A stretch of DNA of 64,000 nucleotides. Source: Coniella vitis (Eukaryota > Ascomycota > Sordariomycetes > Diaporthales > Schizoparmaceae). Where the stretch lies: assembly GCA_011317545.1 (NCBI GenBank), contig WUJK01000003.1:2728001-2792000 (forward strand), read 5' to 3'. A program made the translations under genes and the position numbers. Numbering within the stretch: position 1 is the first letter of the stretch; each line of letters opens with the position of its first letter. This document shows positions 31,971 to 43,328 of this stretch, one piece after another. The notes beneath the pieces were generated by a model. That model did not search any database. It was not told the origin of the DNA and worked only from the letters and a program-made list of their open reading frames with translations.

Positions 31971-34425
31971 ATGTCGAGACTCCCACCAAAACGCAAGGGG
32001 CAAAATACCCTGATCGACAACCCACGCGCTTCCAAACAGCCCCGTGTAGACGCGTTCTTTTTCGCCGTACAGAGAGACGACGGTCAGACTCGCAAACAGG
32101 CCCAGAGTCAGAATTACAGTCAGAGTGGAAGGCATACTGGTAATCAGCATCTCAATCCAAGCCATTCTGAATCGCTGCGTTCCCCTTTCTTCAAAACAGG
32201 CCCGAACCAGAATGGAGGATCTCATCCGAGCATATCGGCCCCTGGCAACAAGAACAATGCCCCATTTCTCCATGTCAAAAAGAAGAAACCCCCAGGACCA
32301 ACACTCAGTGATGAACAAAAGGCCGTTCTTAGGATGGTGGTGGACGAAGGGAGGAGTATCTTTTTCACTGGCTCGGCTGGTTTGTTTAGCTCTTCCTCCT
32401 GTCATCCCCACCTTTTTTATTTTGTTTAATGTTTTTCATGCAAATAGAATCACTCACTGATGAACTTAATCTACTGCGACACCATCGAAATAGGTACGGG
32501 CAAGTCCTTGCTCCTAAGAGCCATCATTGATGCTTTGAGGGACAAATTCGCCAAGAAGCCCGAGTGTCTGGCTGTATGTGCGAGTACCGGAATAGCAGCG
32601 CAGAATATTGGAGGTAAAGTGGCACGCTCTGTCTGTCTGACGTCCGTGTTTTTGGTTTTCTTTTCTTTTCTTTTTTTTTTTTTTTGGAAAAATAAATGAG
32701 GATGGATGTTGTATTTTGATATGCTGATTGTTATCACAGGAACCACTATACACGCATGGGGCGCCGTGACGCCGGGTATGCATGATATCGGCAAGCTCAT
32801 AAGCTTTATAAAAACGTGTCGGCCGGCGCATAGACGGTGGAAGACTGTCAAAGTGCTCATTATTGACGAGGGTAAGTGGATATCTGCACATGTCATAGTA
32901 CGACGTGTACATGCCTCTTTCGCCAGTTTTCCTCTTAAGAGATTGTGGTGTTCAGACTGACACTTTCATGATCGTAGTATCCATGGTGGATGGGCAATTG
33001 TTTGATACTTTGGCGGCTCTTGCAAAAGAACTGCGCAAGTCAGATAGGCCCTTTGGTGGTATTCAGGTACGCCTCACCTACTCAAACATTCTCACAACTG
33101 ACCAGGGCTTGCTCATTCTGTGGAATCTTTGGAGCGAGGCTAACAGCAGTAAGCAGCTCATCGTCACAGGTGACTTTTTCCAGCTTCCACCTGTTACGCC
33201 GTCTGGAAAAGAAGTATGCTTTGCTTTCCAGAGTCTAGCGTGGCAGGAAGGCATTGGCAAGACTGTGACGCTTACGCAAGTATTTCGCCAAAAAGATGAC
33301 CGTAAGTTTACCTCGTGCACCAGGGAAATTCTTCACACCGCCATGCTTTTAGAGGTTTTGGGGGGGGGGGTTCCCTCAAGAGGTGCAAAATGCATCATAC
33401 CCAGTTGACACTGACCTAGATTTCATCTCCCTTCTCAATGACATACGACGAGGTCAAATCTCACTCTCGGCAACCAGGATCCTCCGCTCCCTATCCCGGC
33501 CTCTGCCCCAAGGCGAACAGGAGCTCCTCCCCACTGAGCTCTTTCCTTTGCGCGCAGATGTGGACCGCGCAAACGCCGCTCGCATGTCGCTCCTTCCAGG
33601 CCCTGCGCATCGGTTTGCGGCGCGTGACTCGGGCCAGGCGCCACTAGACAGGCGCCGCCGACTACTGGAGAACATGACGGCTGTCCAGATGCTAGAGCTT
33701 AAGCGTGACGCCCAAGTGATGCTCGTCAAGAATGTCAGCGAGACGCTCGTCAATGGGACGGTGGGGAAGGTGGTGGGCTTCTTTTCTGATCCGGATCAGG
33801 TTGCAGCGGCGGGTGGAGGAGGCGGTGGTGGAAGTGACCCTGTCGGGCAAAAGGTGGACGAGCTATTGCCGTTGATCGAGTTTAAGACGTTCAAAGGGAA
33901 CGAGAGGGTGTTGGTATGCCGCGATGAGTTTCGCCACGAGGATGCAGACGGCAACCTGTTGGCGAGGCGGGTGCAGGTGAGTCCACCTTGATCGCCCTAG
34001 ACCTTATTGCCTTCTTTCACATATCCTCGCGATCAAAGATGATTTTCGCAGAATTTCCATACCCGAGATGCTAATTTCGGCTCTGGAGATCCCTTTGGTT
34101 CAAGCATGGGCAATGTCCATCCACAAAGCCCAAGGCCAGACAATCCAGAGAGTCAAGGTTGACCTTAACAAGGTCTTTGAAAAAGGTGCAGTTGCAACGA
34201 TTTACTGGGGTTTCCTTTCAAAGTCATGATCATTCAATGTCTCCTTTACTGACTTTACCATGCTTAGGCCAGACTTATGTGGCCTTATCGCGAGCCGCTT
34301 CTCTCGAAGGGCTACAGGTTCTCGGTTTCGACCCTCGCAAGGTTGTTGCGCACCCTCGTGTACTGGAATGGAGCAAAACCCAGACAGCGGCGGGATCAGC
34401 TCCTTCTTGCGTACATGAACGGTAG
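31971..34425 (+). CDS. PIF1-family 5'-3' DNA helicase, eight exons
   Basis: Exons are 31971-32379, 32494-32613, 32740-32871, 32978-33066, 33157-33301, 33420-33976, 34089-34185 and 34268-34425, giving 568 aa. All helicase motifs appear once spliced: Walker A GSAGTGKS across intron 1, motif Ia ASTGIAAQNIGGTTIHAWG across intron 2, Walker B LIIDEVSMVD across intron 3, motif III VTGDFFQLPPV, motif V AWAMSIHKAQGQT and motif VI YVALSRA. Pif1/Rrm3 helicases unwind G-quadruplexes and RNA-DNA hybrids and help forks pass barriers, in nucleus and mitochondria. The N-terminus holds QPRVDAFF (23-30), a PCNA-box-like sequence. A Gly-rich insert sits near 440-450. Intron 7 uses a weak GAG acceptor (34086-34088), and intron 4 is 90 nt and stop-free. 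Exon joins were chosen to keep frame and family motifs; every intron splits the frame as required. Confidence 0.88.
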
Positions 34426-35835
34426 AAATTATATCTCAATATGAATATGGAAAGACCGTATATGATTACTTGTAATCATCGTGATACGCTGAGCAAAATT
34501 CGTTACACAAAAATGTGCAATCGATAGACGTCAGCGAGGATTCGGATATTTGGATATCCGGACTCGAACCTTGATCAATGACTGGTAAGTGTGCGCATCA
34601 TGTCTTTCTCCCCTGATATCTTAAACGATCTTTTCGGTGAGGCCAACGATCATGGGCTGGTAGCATAAGGCAGCCACAGCTGCATATTGGACCCCTGCCC
34701 CGCCACAGGAGAGAAAGGATGACACGCGTGGGTGCTTTATTCTCGGTGTGCATTCCGCACGCGGATCCCTTGATGGCTGCGTGATTCGAAGCCTCAATCG
34801 CAGCATCATCCGCTGATTGTTCAGATCCTGATGGGCCATTCGTCGGTCTTCTCCAAACTATAAGCCTGCATATTGTGAAAATCAGCAGTTTCTGTGAGCA
34901 TCAAGTCGGCAGTTGGGTAAGTAGGCAACCACGCAGCCTCAGCTTGCTTCAATTTGAACGCATGTTCGTACTCACCGTTGTCAGATTCAAAGTGCATATT
35001 TCAGCCTGATCACCCGCCGGCCAGGCATGACGAGAGTTCTCGGCCAGCGATTTTCCCGGTCTCCAGTATGGTTTGCGCCCACTCAGTGCTCTCCGCCCAC
35101 TAGCCAGCTAGGAAGGGCGATTATGATGTTCCCGTGTTTATCTATTTTCGGCTGAGCTGGCTACAAAGTATAGCAGCGCATCTGCATACAGAGAGTTGTT
35201 ATGCTCATATACTTTGTCGCCCTGTGGCTTGGAAAGGTTGGGGGCCTAAACTGGAGTTTGTCAATCTTTTGCCCTGGGAAACTGGTGTGCGGCTACGATC
35301 ATCACCGCCGCCATGGCCGTAGTTGCCTGAACCTTTTTCTCCCAAACATCCTTTGTCACTTCGAAACCTTGTTCACCAGTTCACATTTGGGTGACTGGGC
35401 AGGTGGTTGACCTACCAGAGCCGCATAATGTGCAGCTGAAGAAGGCTGCGCAGCTTGGCCAAGGTAAGAAGGATGTGTTTCTGTTTTTCTCTCTTGCGAT
35501 GTATAAATACGGTCGAGTATATCTTTTCGACATCCAACTCATTAACTCGAAATACACTACAAGATGCATTCAATTGTCCATTAGATCATATCTCTGCTTT
35601 GTTCCATCTAAACCAATACACGGAAAACGAGAGTCGGAGATCAACTCTTTTGTCCAGTACCAATATATTGCCTACATTGTTTCGAAAAAAAAAAAGAAAA
35701 GAAAAAGCCACCTCCTTCAACAGCCGAATCAAGCCATCAACAAAGCTCATCAACTATATCAATCTACCATCGACTCTTGAGTAAAAGGAATCAAAGCTAT
35801 ATACATATTTCTGTCTCTCTCTCTCCACATCCACA
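34426..35835. other. Intergenic; promoter of the polyQ ORF at the right end
   Basis: No supported gene. A TATAAATA box lies at 35502-35509. Near 34550 there is a short palindrome (GGATATTTGGATATCC) next to a tRNA B-box-like sequence on the minus strand, discussed under rejected items. The last 100 bases are CA/CT-rich, like a fungal leader. Confidence 0.5.
35502..35509 (+). promoter_or_regulatory. TATA box TATAAATA
   Basis: A perfect TATAAATA about 330 nt before the ATG at 35836, followed by an A+T-rich then CT-rich stretch of the kind seen in fungal leaders. This supports transcription of the small downstream ORF, by position alone. Confidence 0.45.
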
Positions 35836-35849
35836 ATGGCCGCCCGCGC

Positions 35850-35885
<36 letters not shown>

Positions 35886-36045
35886 GAACCATGGAAACGT
35901 CAACAGAGATCTAAATAGTGGTAGCGGTAGCATGTCTCTCTGCATGCCCAATTCGTACCAACTTCTTTTGCGTCTACTCTGCGTCCACATTCTCGTTCTG
36001 ATCCGGGAAACGACCTTGATGCTCAAGACTGCCGAGCAACGGTGA
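35836..36045 (+). CDS. Small polyQ ORF, hypothetical
   Basis: A 69-aa ORF starts at an ATG in good context (CCACAATGGCC) after a CT-rich leader and a TATA box. Residues 6-17 are twelve Gln encoded by eleven CAA and one CAG. The rest has an Asn/Ser/Gly stretch and a hydrophobic segment (LLLRLLCVHILVLI) that could be a membrane span. I recognise no family. An intron could replace the second half, but no clear donor is visible. The CAA repeat may vary in length. It may be a real, lineage-specific small protein or a leader ORF of a longer transcript. Confidence 0.35.
35851..35886. repeat. CAA trinucleotide repeat, 12 units
   Basis: Eleven CAA and a final CAG, in frame in the small polyQ ORF. Confidence 0.95.
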
Positions 36046-36612
36046 TGCTTCATTCTTCATGGCTCCGTGACTGGAAAGCAGAGCAATGGTTTCCTTATTG
36101 GTTGCTACTTTCGCTTTTTCTTTTGGGTGTTTCTTATTGCGGCTTCTAAAGCAGTTCCATTATGGACGAGTCAATATCCTTGAGATTGGTTGACACATCA
36201 GAAGAAAGCCAGACGCAAGCAAACAAATTTCATCATGGATAACAGGGAATTAATATTGCGAGGAACAACTGAGGTATTACATGCGGGTATATGTTCATGT
36301 ACTGCTTTTCAAGATTATGATCGGTCTTTTGTAGATTATATCTCGGTATTGAGCAAATATAGCAGACGGGTCATGCGCTGATAACGTCAACTTTGCCAAA
36401 GAGTTTCTCATATTTCGTTGCTAAAGCCATGGCTTTGAATCGATTGCATTTGGAGATTTATTTGTTATAATGATTCGGATAATTGCAGCGTCTCAGTTGA
36501 CGGTTGCAGACTCCGATCAAGAGACAGGCTGTTTAGCCATGCTCCGATATCTTGACATTGATAGCTTTGAATGCGCTTTTGCGGTGACCGAGAAACAGCC
36601 GTGTTATCCAAT

Positions 36613-38720
36613 TACATAGTACTTACTGTCAAGCGATCATGGGTAGCTATAGTGATCATGCGCCAACACCAACCAGGTGACAATTGGGTGGCACTTTCGC
36701 GCGAGAGGGAGCAACGAACGACGGGCTCAGTGCAGCAGAGCAAGAAACATATCAAAGCGTACAAAGGTACATACAGATACATCACAATGCACAGAGCGAC
36801 GACCCTCCATTCGCACATCCCATCTTTTGCCATGCGATCCTGTCAGATCTCAGGGGCTGAGAGATGACCTGCAGTCGCGTGGAAAAGAAAGAACATGGCG
36901 ATGGCCTGACATTGATACATAAGAGCCAAGATGGCAGCACTTTCACATGGCTGATCGATCTATGAGGAAATGCTACCGAACCTTGCCAAGTCGTGAACCG
37001 TGAAATTACAGGCAAACAATCATACCACCGGTTCAGATATGGGAATTGGCTGTGAGCAAGTCCTCAAGGTCAGCCCAGAGTGATCCAAAATGGTGTGAGC
37101 GAAACCAAGCTTTTGACCCGCCCCCAGGTTCGATCTATCAGCGCCGAACTCCACCAAAAACACCAAGGACTTCGCAATGGGCCCTTGTGGAATTGTGCCA
37201 AAAAGTCTATTAATGTACTACGTATGTAGTAGTTCCTGGGGATATACGATACTCTCATCTTTTACGCAGAACGATGTTGTCGGATCCTCGGGCAGCAGTC
37301 CGATTTGCTGGCTGACTGTGTACCATGTACGTAGTATGTATGCGTTGCCAACAAAGCATCAACTCATACTGACGCCGATTTGGCAGCAAACGGCGTTGAC
37401 TAGTAGCTACCAACACAGCGCGCAGAGCCTACTATGTATAATCTGATACTGCCGTCCGTGCTTATGTCTCAAATGAGAAGGAGGTCAACACCCACGGCTA
37501 GAGGATTGTATACTATGTGTGTATAATATGTACCAAGTACTGTGCGTTCGGGTACTACGCATCCGTACCTTGCTGTGGTTGTGAGCGTTGGCAGCTGCAG
37601 AGCAAACCACGAGTGGAGCCTAGAGAAGGAGCATTGAGAAAAAAAATAAAGAAAGAAAACCAGTGCCTGCAGCCGTCCTCTCCACCACGACGCAGGTCGC
37701 CGGGGCCGGGCAAGGGCAACGTCGAAGGAAAAAAGCCGGATTGAAAAGAATTGTGGGCTCTTGAGTTGAACAACGTGGCGCGGTGGGCAATAGCTCTCGA
37801 TCTGGGCTCTGACCTGAGCTTGTTGGCAAAATTCCTCGAGAGCTTGATGCTCAATGTTGCTCGGTCGCTTGCTTCGCCATCAATGTCGAGCGCATGGAGA
37901 TCCCCTGCCGTCCACCGTACGATAATACAGAGTGGCCAGTTTCGCCAGGAAAGACAGAGCCACAGAGGCGCCGGGCCGCACTTCTGAAGTAGCCCGTGTC
38001 AGTAGTCATGCCAAACGAGGCCCCTGCGCCGGCCTGCGGGAGGGGCAATGGACTGGAACACCGGCTCCAGCCATGCCACACGATGGGCTGGGGACGAGAG
38101 AAAGGTACGTATGTAGGAGGAGGAAGAAGAAGAAGAAGAAGAAGAAGAAGAAGAAGAAGAAGACGAGGTACTGCAACGAAAGAAGGAGGCAGAATCGGAG
38201 TCAAAGTACCTTGTATGGTCAGCAAGATGCACCGGCCGCAGTGCAGGAAGAGAGAGCGTCGACAGAATCCATGCGCGACGCGCCAGGTCCAGTTTTCCCT
38301 TTCCGACCTGTCCCGGTCGAGTGGAAGGCTCCGCAAGGGATGCAGTGTGGAGGGCCGCAGACGAGGTTATCGCAAGAGACTAGCCGAAGGTTGACGAAGC
38401 CGCCCAATGCATGAAAGGTGTTCGCCCGGGTGGGTACTATATACCATTCCCCGTACTCTGTACCACCTACATAGTACACGCTATGTACATAGTAGTACCG
38501 TTGTACCTGCCCGTCTCGAGCTGGCTTGGACAGTGCTCGAGTGCTCCGGTTCTGAGGCAGGGCAGGAGCGAAATTCTTTTATCCAGCCCGTGTCCATGGC
38601 CCGCTCCTGCCTCCGAGTTTGCTTTGTCTTTCTACAGTTTTGGTTGTTGCTTCGACGTCTGGCTCCTTCCTAGCGAACCGCGCTAGTACACACTGCCTCC
38701 TTCCCACCTAGTACTATGTA
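36613..38720. repeat. Cluster of TACATAGTA/TACTATGTA motifs (5 copies)
   Basis: Perfect copies start at 36613, 37430, 38468, 38486 and 38712. The pair at 38468 and 38486 is spaced 18 nt apart, and near-copies lie around 37205, 37325 and 37510. Confidence 0.75.
38115..38165. repeat. AAG/AGG trinucleotide repeat
   Basis: About fifteen AAG units preceded by AGG units, purine-only on the plus strand. Non-coding. Confidence 0.9.
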
Positions 38721-39173
38721 GTGTACTTGGTACGGCAACACCACCCGCTCGCTCACTTACACCCAACCCTGCCGACGACAGCCCAATCCAAGCCTCACTC
38801 GTAGCCGCTGCCTCGACCACTCACCAGTCAAGGACGACCCTCGCACGTTGATTTGCGCCAGACTGCCCAACCAAACCACTACTCAACCTGCAGCTACCTG
38901 CGCGTTGCTCCCGCAAGCACGACCTCAACGGCCCAAGGCGATGGCGGTTCGGCCCTCAGCTCTTGACTGTCCTTGAGTGGCTCCGCGACCGCGACTTTGT
39001 CTTTGCGCATGTTCCGCCTGTCTTGTTGCCAGTGGTGAATCCTCGGGACAAAAAGCCAGCAGCCAAAGCCAACCAAAGAGAAATGCTTGTCTGGTCGCGC
39101 GCCTAGGCGTTCTACAGTCTTCTCCGCGTAGCAGTCTTTTCTCAACCGCGATAACAAGCACCCATCGCCCAGC

Positions 39174-42100
39174 ATGGTCTTGCACGCCTCTCGCTCGAGG
39201 GTTCTCTCGCTCGCTCACGCCTTGGGTCGCCAGTTTCACTACGTCGATGAGCTTGATATACTGAACTCCCACGCCCACGCCGACTCTCACGCCTTGAAGC
39301 CAAGCATGGACCGGCTGCCGCCTCTCGCTGAGGAAGTGTGCAACAGCGTCACTGCTGCCACGGAGACAGAACCCCCACTCGCTGCACAGGTCCTGATCAC
39401 CTTCCACGATGCTGCTGTTCGCTCGGTCTACACCACGACCTATGTTAGCTCGCAGTCTTTCGTTCCCACCGACCGCATATGCCGTGGCCTACTCCGGAGA
39501 ATCAGACACTGCTGTGCTGAGCTGATTACTCGCAAAGATCCCGACGCCCTGGATGCGACCCAGTGTATTCTCAAAGGCCCAAAGCAGCTCCGCTTTGAGC
39601 TGGCCTTCGAAATCAACCGCAATGGTTCTGCCGCCCCTTGGGCAAAGACGTCCTTCCAGTCCTATCAAAAGCACGCTCTCACCAGTGCCTCCGCTATGGA
39701 TATCCTCCGGTCAACTCACTTCATAATTGCCATGTTCTTGAGACGTCACGATGCCGAGTACAACTGGACTCAAGAACCTGCAAGTCATTGCTTCCCTGGC
39801 AAGCCAGAGACGTTGGAGCTGCCCTACTTTCAGTCCCTCGACCTCCAGTGCGTGCCAACAGAACTGACCAAGGACGCCTTTCGAGCTTGCACTTTCACAC
39901 CAGGCTATTCACTGGAGTTCACGCTCAGGACCAAGGCTCACACAGCGCATAAAATGATCATCAGGAGTGTCAAGGTAGACAGTGTGCAGGCTTCACCTCT
40001 GACACTTGACAGCAGTGAGGATCTGCTGTGGCAAGCTTATATGTTCCTCCAGGGTGCACTCGAAGACAGAAAAAGTCAAGCGCCCGAGCATGGCGTATGC
40101 AACGACGAACAGTGTGACAAGACTGCGGTCGACCTTGAGCTTCGCGTACACAACAATCTTGGACCGACTTATGAGCACTTGCATCGGACCCTCCAGAGCA
40201 ATCTTAAGTACATCGGACATTCAGAAAGCCAGTACTTTGAAGACTTCTTTGCCGACATTCAGGCCCGCTTTCAGATATTCAGAGATGAGGTTGACGTGGG
40301 ATTATTGCAGTTGCATGATTTCGACTTCCGCATCGCCGAGCTGAAAGGCCATGGTTGGCGTGAAAGTAATTGTGCTCGCTTCGTCATTGATGGTCGGCAG
40401 GGTCACGGTCGGCGCAGCATCTTGGCATTGCTTGACCGCATACGGACCGGGATCAATGATGTTCTTCGAGGTCATGATGTTGCGATCCGAATGGTTGCGT
40501 TCAAACGGGGCCATCTCATCTTGGACAAAGCTCTAGTGGCTCGCGGACATCGGCGAACACCTGAGTCCAATCATGCTAGCGTAGGTCACAACCAGCAGCA
40601 AGAGCTCATTGCGCGCTTGAAAGCACGCATCCAGAGAGATATCGACATGGTGTGTAGGGACACCTGCAGTCTCGACGACGTGCCCAGCGGGCCCACAACG
40701 CCAGAGCGACCACTTCGTCACTCGCGCTCTTCCTTTGCGCCCACTCGCCCGCGAACGCCTCGTTCAATAGCATCGCACCGAACCGCTCCTGGATCACCAT
40801 CGAGTTTCATGTTCCATCCTGCAACGCCTCCGGATGCATCATCGTCCCCGAGATCCTCTAGGGCCTTCCCTCTTGTACCAGTTCGCTCCATGGAGAGAAA
40901 CTTCGACGCTGATACCGCACCTGACATTCATGAATCACCTAGCCGTCCGGGTATTGAGGAGGGCCCCAAGACGGTTCATGGCATGCTTAAATTGGGCCCA
41001 CCAATCGGTTTACCGGTGATCGATGATTCAGTCGCGCCCATGCGCCTTGCAGAGGCCATCAGCGCTCGAGAATTAAAACCGGCTGCTGAGGTTTTCCCAG
41101 TATCGCAAAGACCAGAGGTTGATACAGACTCAGTTTCCACTCACTCTTCATTGCCAGCACTCACCATAAGCGACACTTCTTCACCAGATCAGAGCATACT
41201 GATCACACCAAATGTCGGTCAAGCCACTTCGCCCAATGCGCACAGTGATCCATCTATGGATAGTCCGGATTCTCATCGACTTTCCGCTTCGTGGACAGTC
41301 CAAATCTCGGCCCCGAACGACAACAAATTCTCGGAAACTGAAGACTTCGTGGAACCGAAATCTGCTGTCGCACGAACCGACAGCATAGCCCAACGCGGTC
41401 AGGGTCCACCAGCGCCAGTGACGCCCCGCCTTGGAAACGCAGAACTTCTAGTTTCAGCGGGCACTCCCAAAGTTCCCATGGACCCTAACGGCAACGAAAA
41501 GACGCCGTTAGCTCACCGCCAGATGCAAGGGCCCACCGAACCTGAGGACAATAAATTTCCGAAAGACCAACATGAGTTTAAGAACAAATATGATGTCACG
41601 AAAGACTCTCAAGCAATGTGCAATCCCGCAAACACAGACAATAATCACGAATACAAACTCGAATGTACTGGATCTGTAGCTGTCAAAGCAGAAACCGCGT
41701 TGTCACACTCAGTGGCTGGTACTCACACTTATGTCAAAGATGATCAGCTCGAAAGTACAAGAGACTCTGACATGGCTTCAGCCAGCGCCAAATCCACAAC
41801 GCCAACCGCCGCAGAACCGTTGATAGTGACCGATCGAGATCGGCAAAGTGTAATCACCGCCGTCAAAACCAAGACAAGGACAAGTACAGATAATCAGACT
41901 TCTGCCTTGCCAGGGTCCCGCTCTGCTAGTCAAGCTGGCAACGCAGCAAGTGAGGAGATCGGACTAGATTTGTTGACCAGTCCTGGCAGAATGCTTGTGC
42001 CCGCCAGAATAGAGCGCAAAGTGTCAAGAACTCGACTCGACTATGCTGACCAAGATGAGTTTGGTTTTGTCACGCACAACAAAACTAGAATCTCGGCTCC

Positions 42101-43328
42101 GACTGGAGACCGAAACATTCTCTGCCTTCATGAGAGGGCCCGAAGTGTGTCTGGAGGGCCCGAAAATGCCGGTCACATACCCGTGGTGAGCTCAGTTGTC
42201 GATGTTGCAACAGGTCCGGATGCCTGTGAAGATTTTGTGTCCGAACTCGAGGATAAAAACATTTTCTCTCCAATTACGGACACTGTCTTCGATTTTGGCT
42301 TTGATAATGTTGATTCAGTCTTGGAACACATGGCTGGGCTGGGTGGGTTTGTGTGGCAGACACGTCCGGAGGTCCGACAGCAAGACGTTTGCAGGCCGAG
42401 TAATGACAACAAGTCGCCAGTGGAAAACATCGCACTGAAACTCTGCCCTCATGGACCCGAAGCTGTCCAAAGTATTCCGAATTCGGTCCCGACACGTATT
42501 TGCGCCGCCGATGCTCCATCTCAAAATGCTGCTTCGGCTCCGATCACCCCATCCGCGCCGCCCCAGAACGAATCGCAGCCTTCCTCAAGCCAAGTGATTG
42601 CAGATGATGCTCAATTACTACCGCCTCTGCCTATATTGGCTGGCCTCGCGCCAGTCTATGACATACCGCAGAGCATCGGCCCCCACGCCACTGAAGATGA
42701 TGTTGCAAGTGGACAACAAGCAACGGACTCCATGTATATGACTACGTCCTCGCTTAAAGCTTTAACCAAGGAAGAGCTGAAAAGTGCAAACGAGTTGCAT
42801 TATGTTGCAAATCTCAGGGCCACCATCACCACCAGTAACACTAGTCTCCTCGGGTTGCAATGTTCTCGATTGAGACCATTTGAAATACTCACTGCATTGA
42901 AGGGCTCACATGCTTTTGACGGGTCATCTACAGTATCCATGCTCGAGAGAAACGTGGATGAATTGGATGACACTGACTTCAAAAACACCACAGGCAGCAG
43001 TGCAGAGCCCGATGTCCAAGAAGAAACCAGCCAGCCTAAATCACAGCGGAGGGTTATGGTCCTCAAACAGAGGAGCGTGGGCTCAACCGTTGTCGTCAAC
43101 AAGATGCAACACATGAAAAACAATACGACTAGGGAGTCTGGAAAGGAGCAGAACGGGGTTTTCAAGATGCAGGACGAGATGGTCAAGGATGTGCCCAAAA
43201 TTATCCTAAACGGAGACAAGACCTTTATGATGCAAGGTGGTGGAGTCTTTTCCCGATTCTCTGCAGCACTCATCGTTGTTGCTGGGCTGGCAATTGCTTC
43301 GACTGCTGTTCGTCGGTACCGTGCCTGA
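39174..43328 (+). CDS. Large tail-anchored protein of unknown function
   Basis: A single uninterrupted frame of 1,384 aa. A second in-frame ATG at 39306 (Met45, MDRLPPLAEEV) could be the real start. Residues 60-480 look folded, with regular hydrophobic spacing, and include the segment RLKARIQRDIDMVCRDTC. From about 500 to 1330 the chain is Ser/Thr/Pro/Asp-rich and probably disordered. The last 30 residues have one hydrophobic span (FSAALIVVAGLAIASTAV, about 1362-1379) followed by a short basic end (RRYRA), the layout of a tail-anchored membrane protein with its bulk in the cytosol. Outer mitochondrial, peroxisomal or ER membranes are all possible. I recognise no domain. The unbroken length shows it is a real gene; its function is not inferable. 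Confidence 0.85.
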   Translation: MVLHASRSRVLSLAHALGRQFHYVDELDILNSHAHADSHALKPSMDRLPPLAEEVCNSVTAATETEPPLAAQVLITFHDAAVRSVYTTTYVSSQSFVPTDRICRGLLRRIRHCCAELITRKDPDALDATQCILKGPKQLRFELAFEINRNGSAAPWAKTSFQSYQKHALTSASAMDILRSTHFIIAMFLRRHDAEYNWTQEPASHCFPGKPETLELPYFQSLDLQCVPTELTKDAFRACTFTPGYSLEFTLRTKAHTAHKMIIRSVKVDSVQASPLTLDSSEDLLWQAYMFLQGALEDRKSQAPEHGVCNDEQCDKTAVDLELRVHNNLGPTYEHLHRTLQSNLKYIGHSESQYFEDFFADIQARFQIFRDEVDVGLLQLHDFDFRIAELKGHGWRESNCARFVIDGRQGHGRRSILALLDRIRTGINDVLRGHDVAIRMVAFKRGHLILDKALVARGHRRTPESNHASVGHNQQQELIARLKARIQRDIDMVCRDTCSLDDVPSGPTTPERPLRHSRSSFAPTRPRTPRSIASHRTAPGSPSSFMFHPATPPDASSSPRSSRAFPLVPVRSMERNFDADTAPDIHESPSRPGIEEGPKTVHGMLKLGPPIGLPVIDDSVAPMRLAEAISARELKPAAEVFPVSQRPEVDTDSVSTHSSLPALTISDTSSPDQSILITPNVGQATSPNAHSDPSMDSPDSHRLSASWTVQISAPNDNKFSETEDFVEPKSAVARTDSIAQRGQGPPAPVTPRLGNAELLVSAGTPKVPMDPNGNEKTPLAHRQMQGPTEPEDNKFPKDQHEFKNKYDVTKDSQAMCNPANTDNNHEYKLECTGSVAVKAETALSHSVAGTHTYVKDDQLESTRDSDMASASAKSTTPTAAEPLIVTDRDRQSVITAVKTKTRTSTDNQTSALPGSRSASQAGNAASEEIGLDLLTSPGRMLVPARIERKVSRTRLDYADQDEFGFVTHNKTRISAPTGDRNILCLHERARSVSGGPENAGHIPVVSSVVDVATGPDACEDFVSELEDKNIFSPITDTVFDFGFDNVDSVLEHMAGLGGFVWQTRPEVRQQDVCRPSNDNKSPVENIALKLCPHGPEAVQSIPNSVPTRICAADAPSQNAASAPITPSAPPQNESQPSSSQVIADDAQLLPPLPILAGLAPVYDIPQSIGPHATEDDVASGQQATDSMYMTTSSLKALTKEELKSANELHYVANLRATITTSNTSLLGLQCSRLRPFEILTALKGSHAFDGSSTVSMLERNVDELDDTDFKNTTGSSAEPDVQEETSQPKSQRRVMVLKQRSVGSTVVVNKMQHMKNNTTRESGKEQNGVFKMQDEMVKDVPKIILNGDKTFMMQGGGVFSRFSAALIVVAGLAIASTAVRRYRA

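Larger units (their letters stand above)
36046..39173. other. Long intergenic region upstream of the tail-anchored protein
   Basis: About 3.1 kb without a supported gene. It carries five TACATAGTA/TACTATGTA copies (36613, 37430, 38468, 38486 and 38712), a related palindrome CTACTACGTATGTAGTAG near 37200 and an AAG repeat at 38115-38165. The last 400 bases are C-rich and probably the 5' leader of the next gene. Confidence 0.55.

Noticed and set aside
34540..34580. tRNA-like B box on the minus strand (GGTTCGAGTCC)
   Set aside because: The T-arm stem does not pair, the matching acceptor strand and a proper A box are missing upstream, and no cloverleaf can be drawn.
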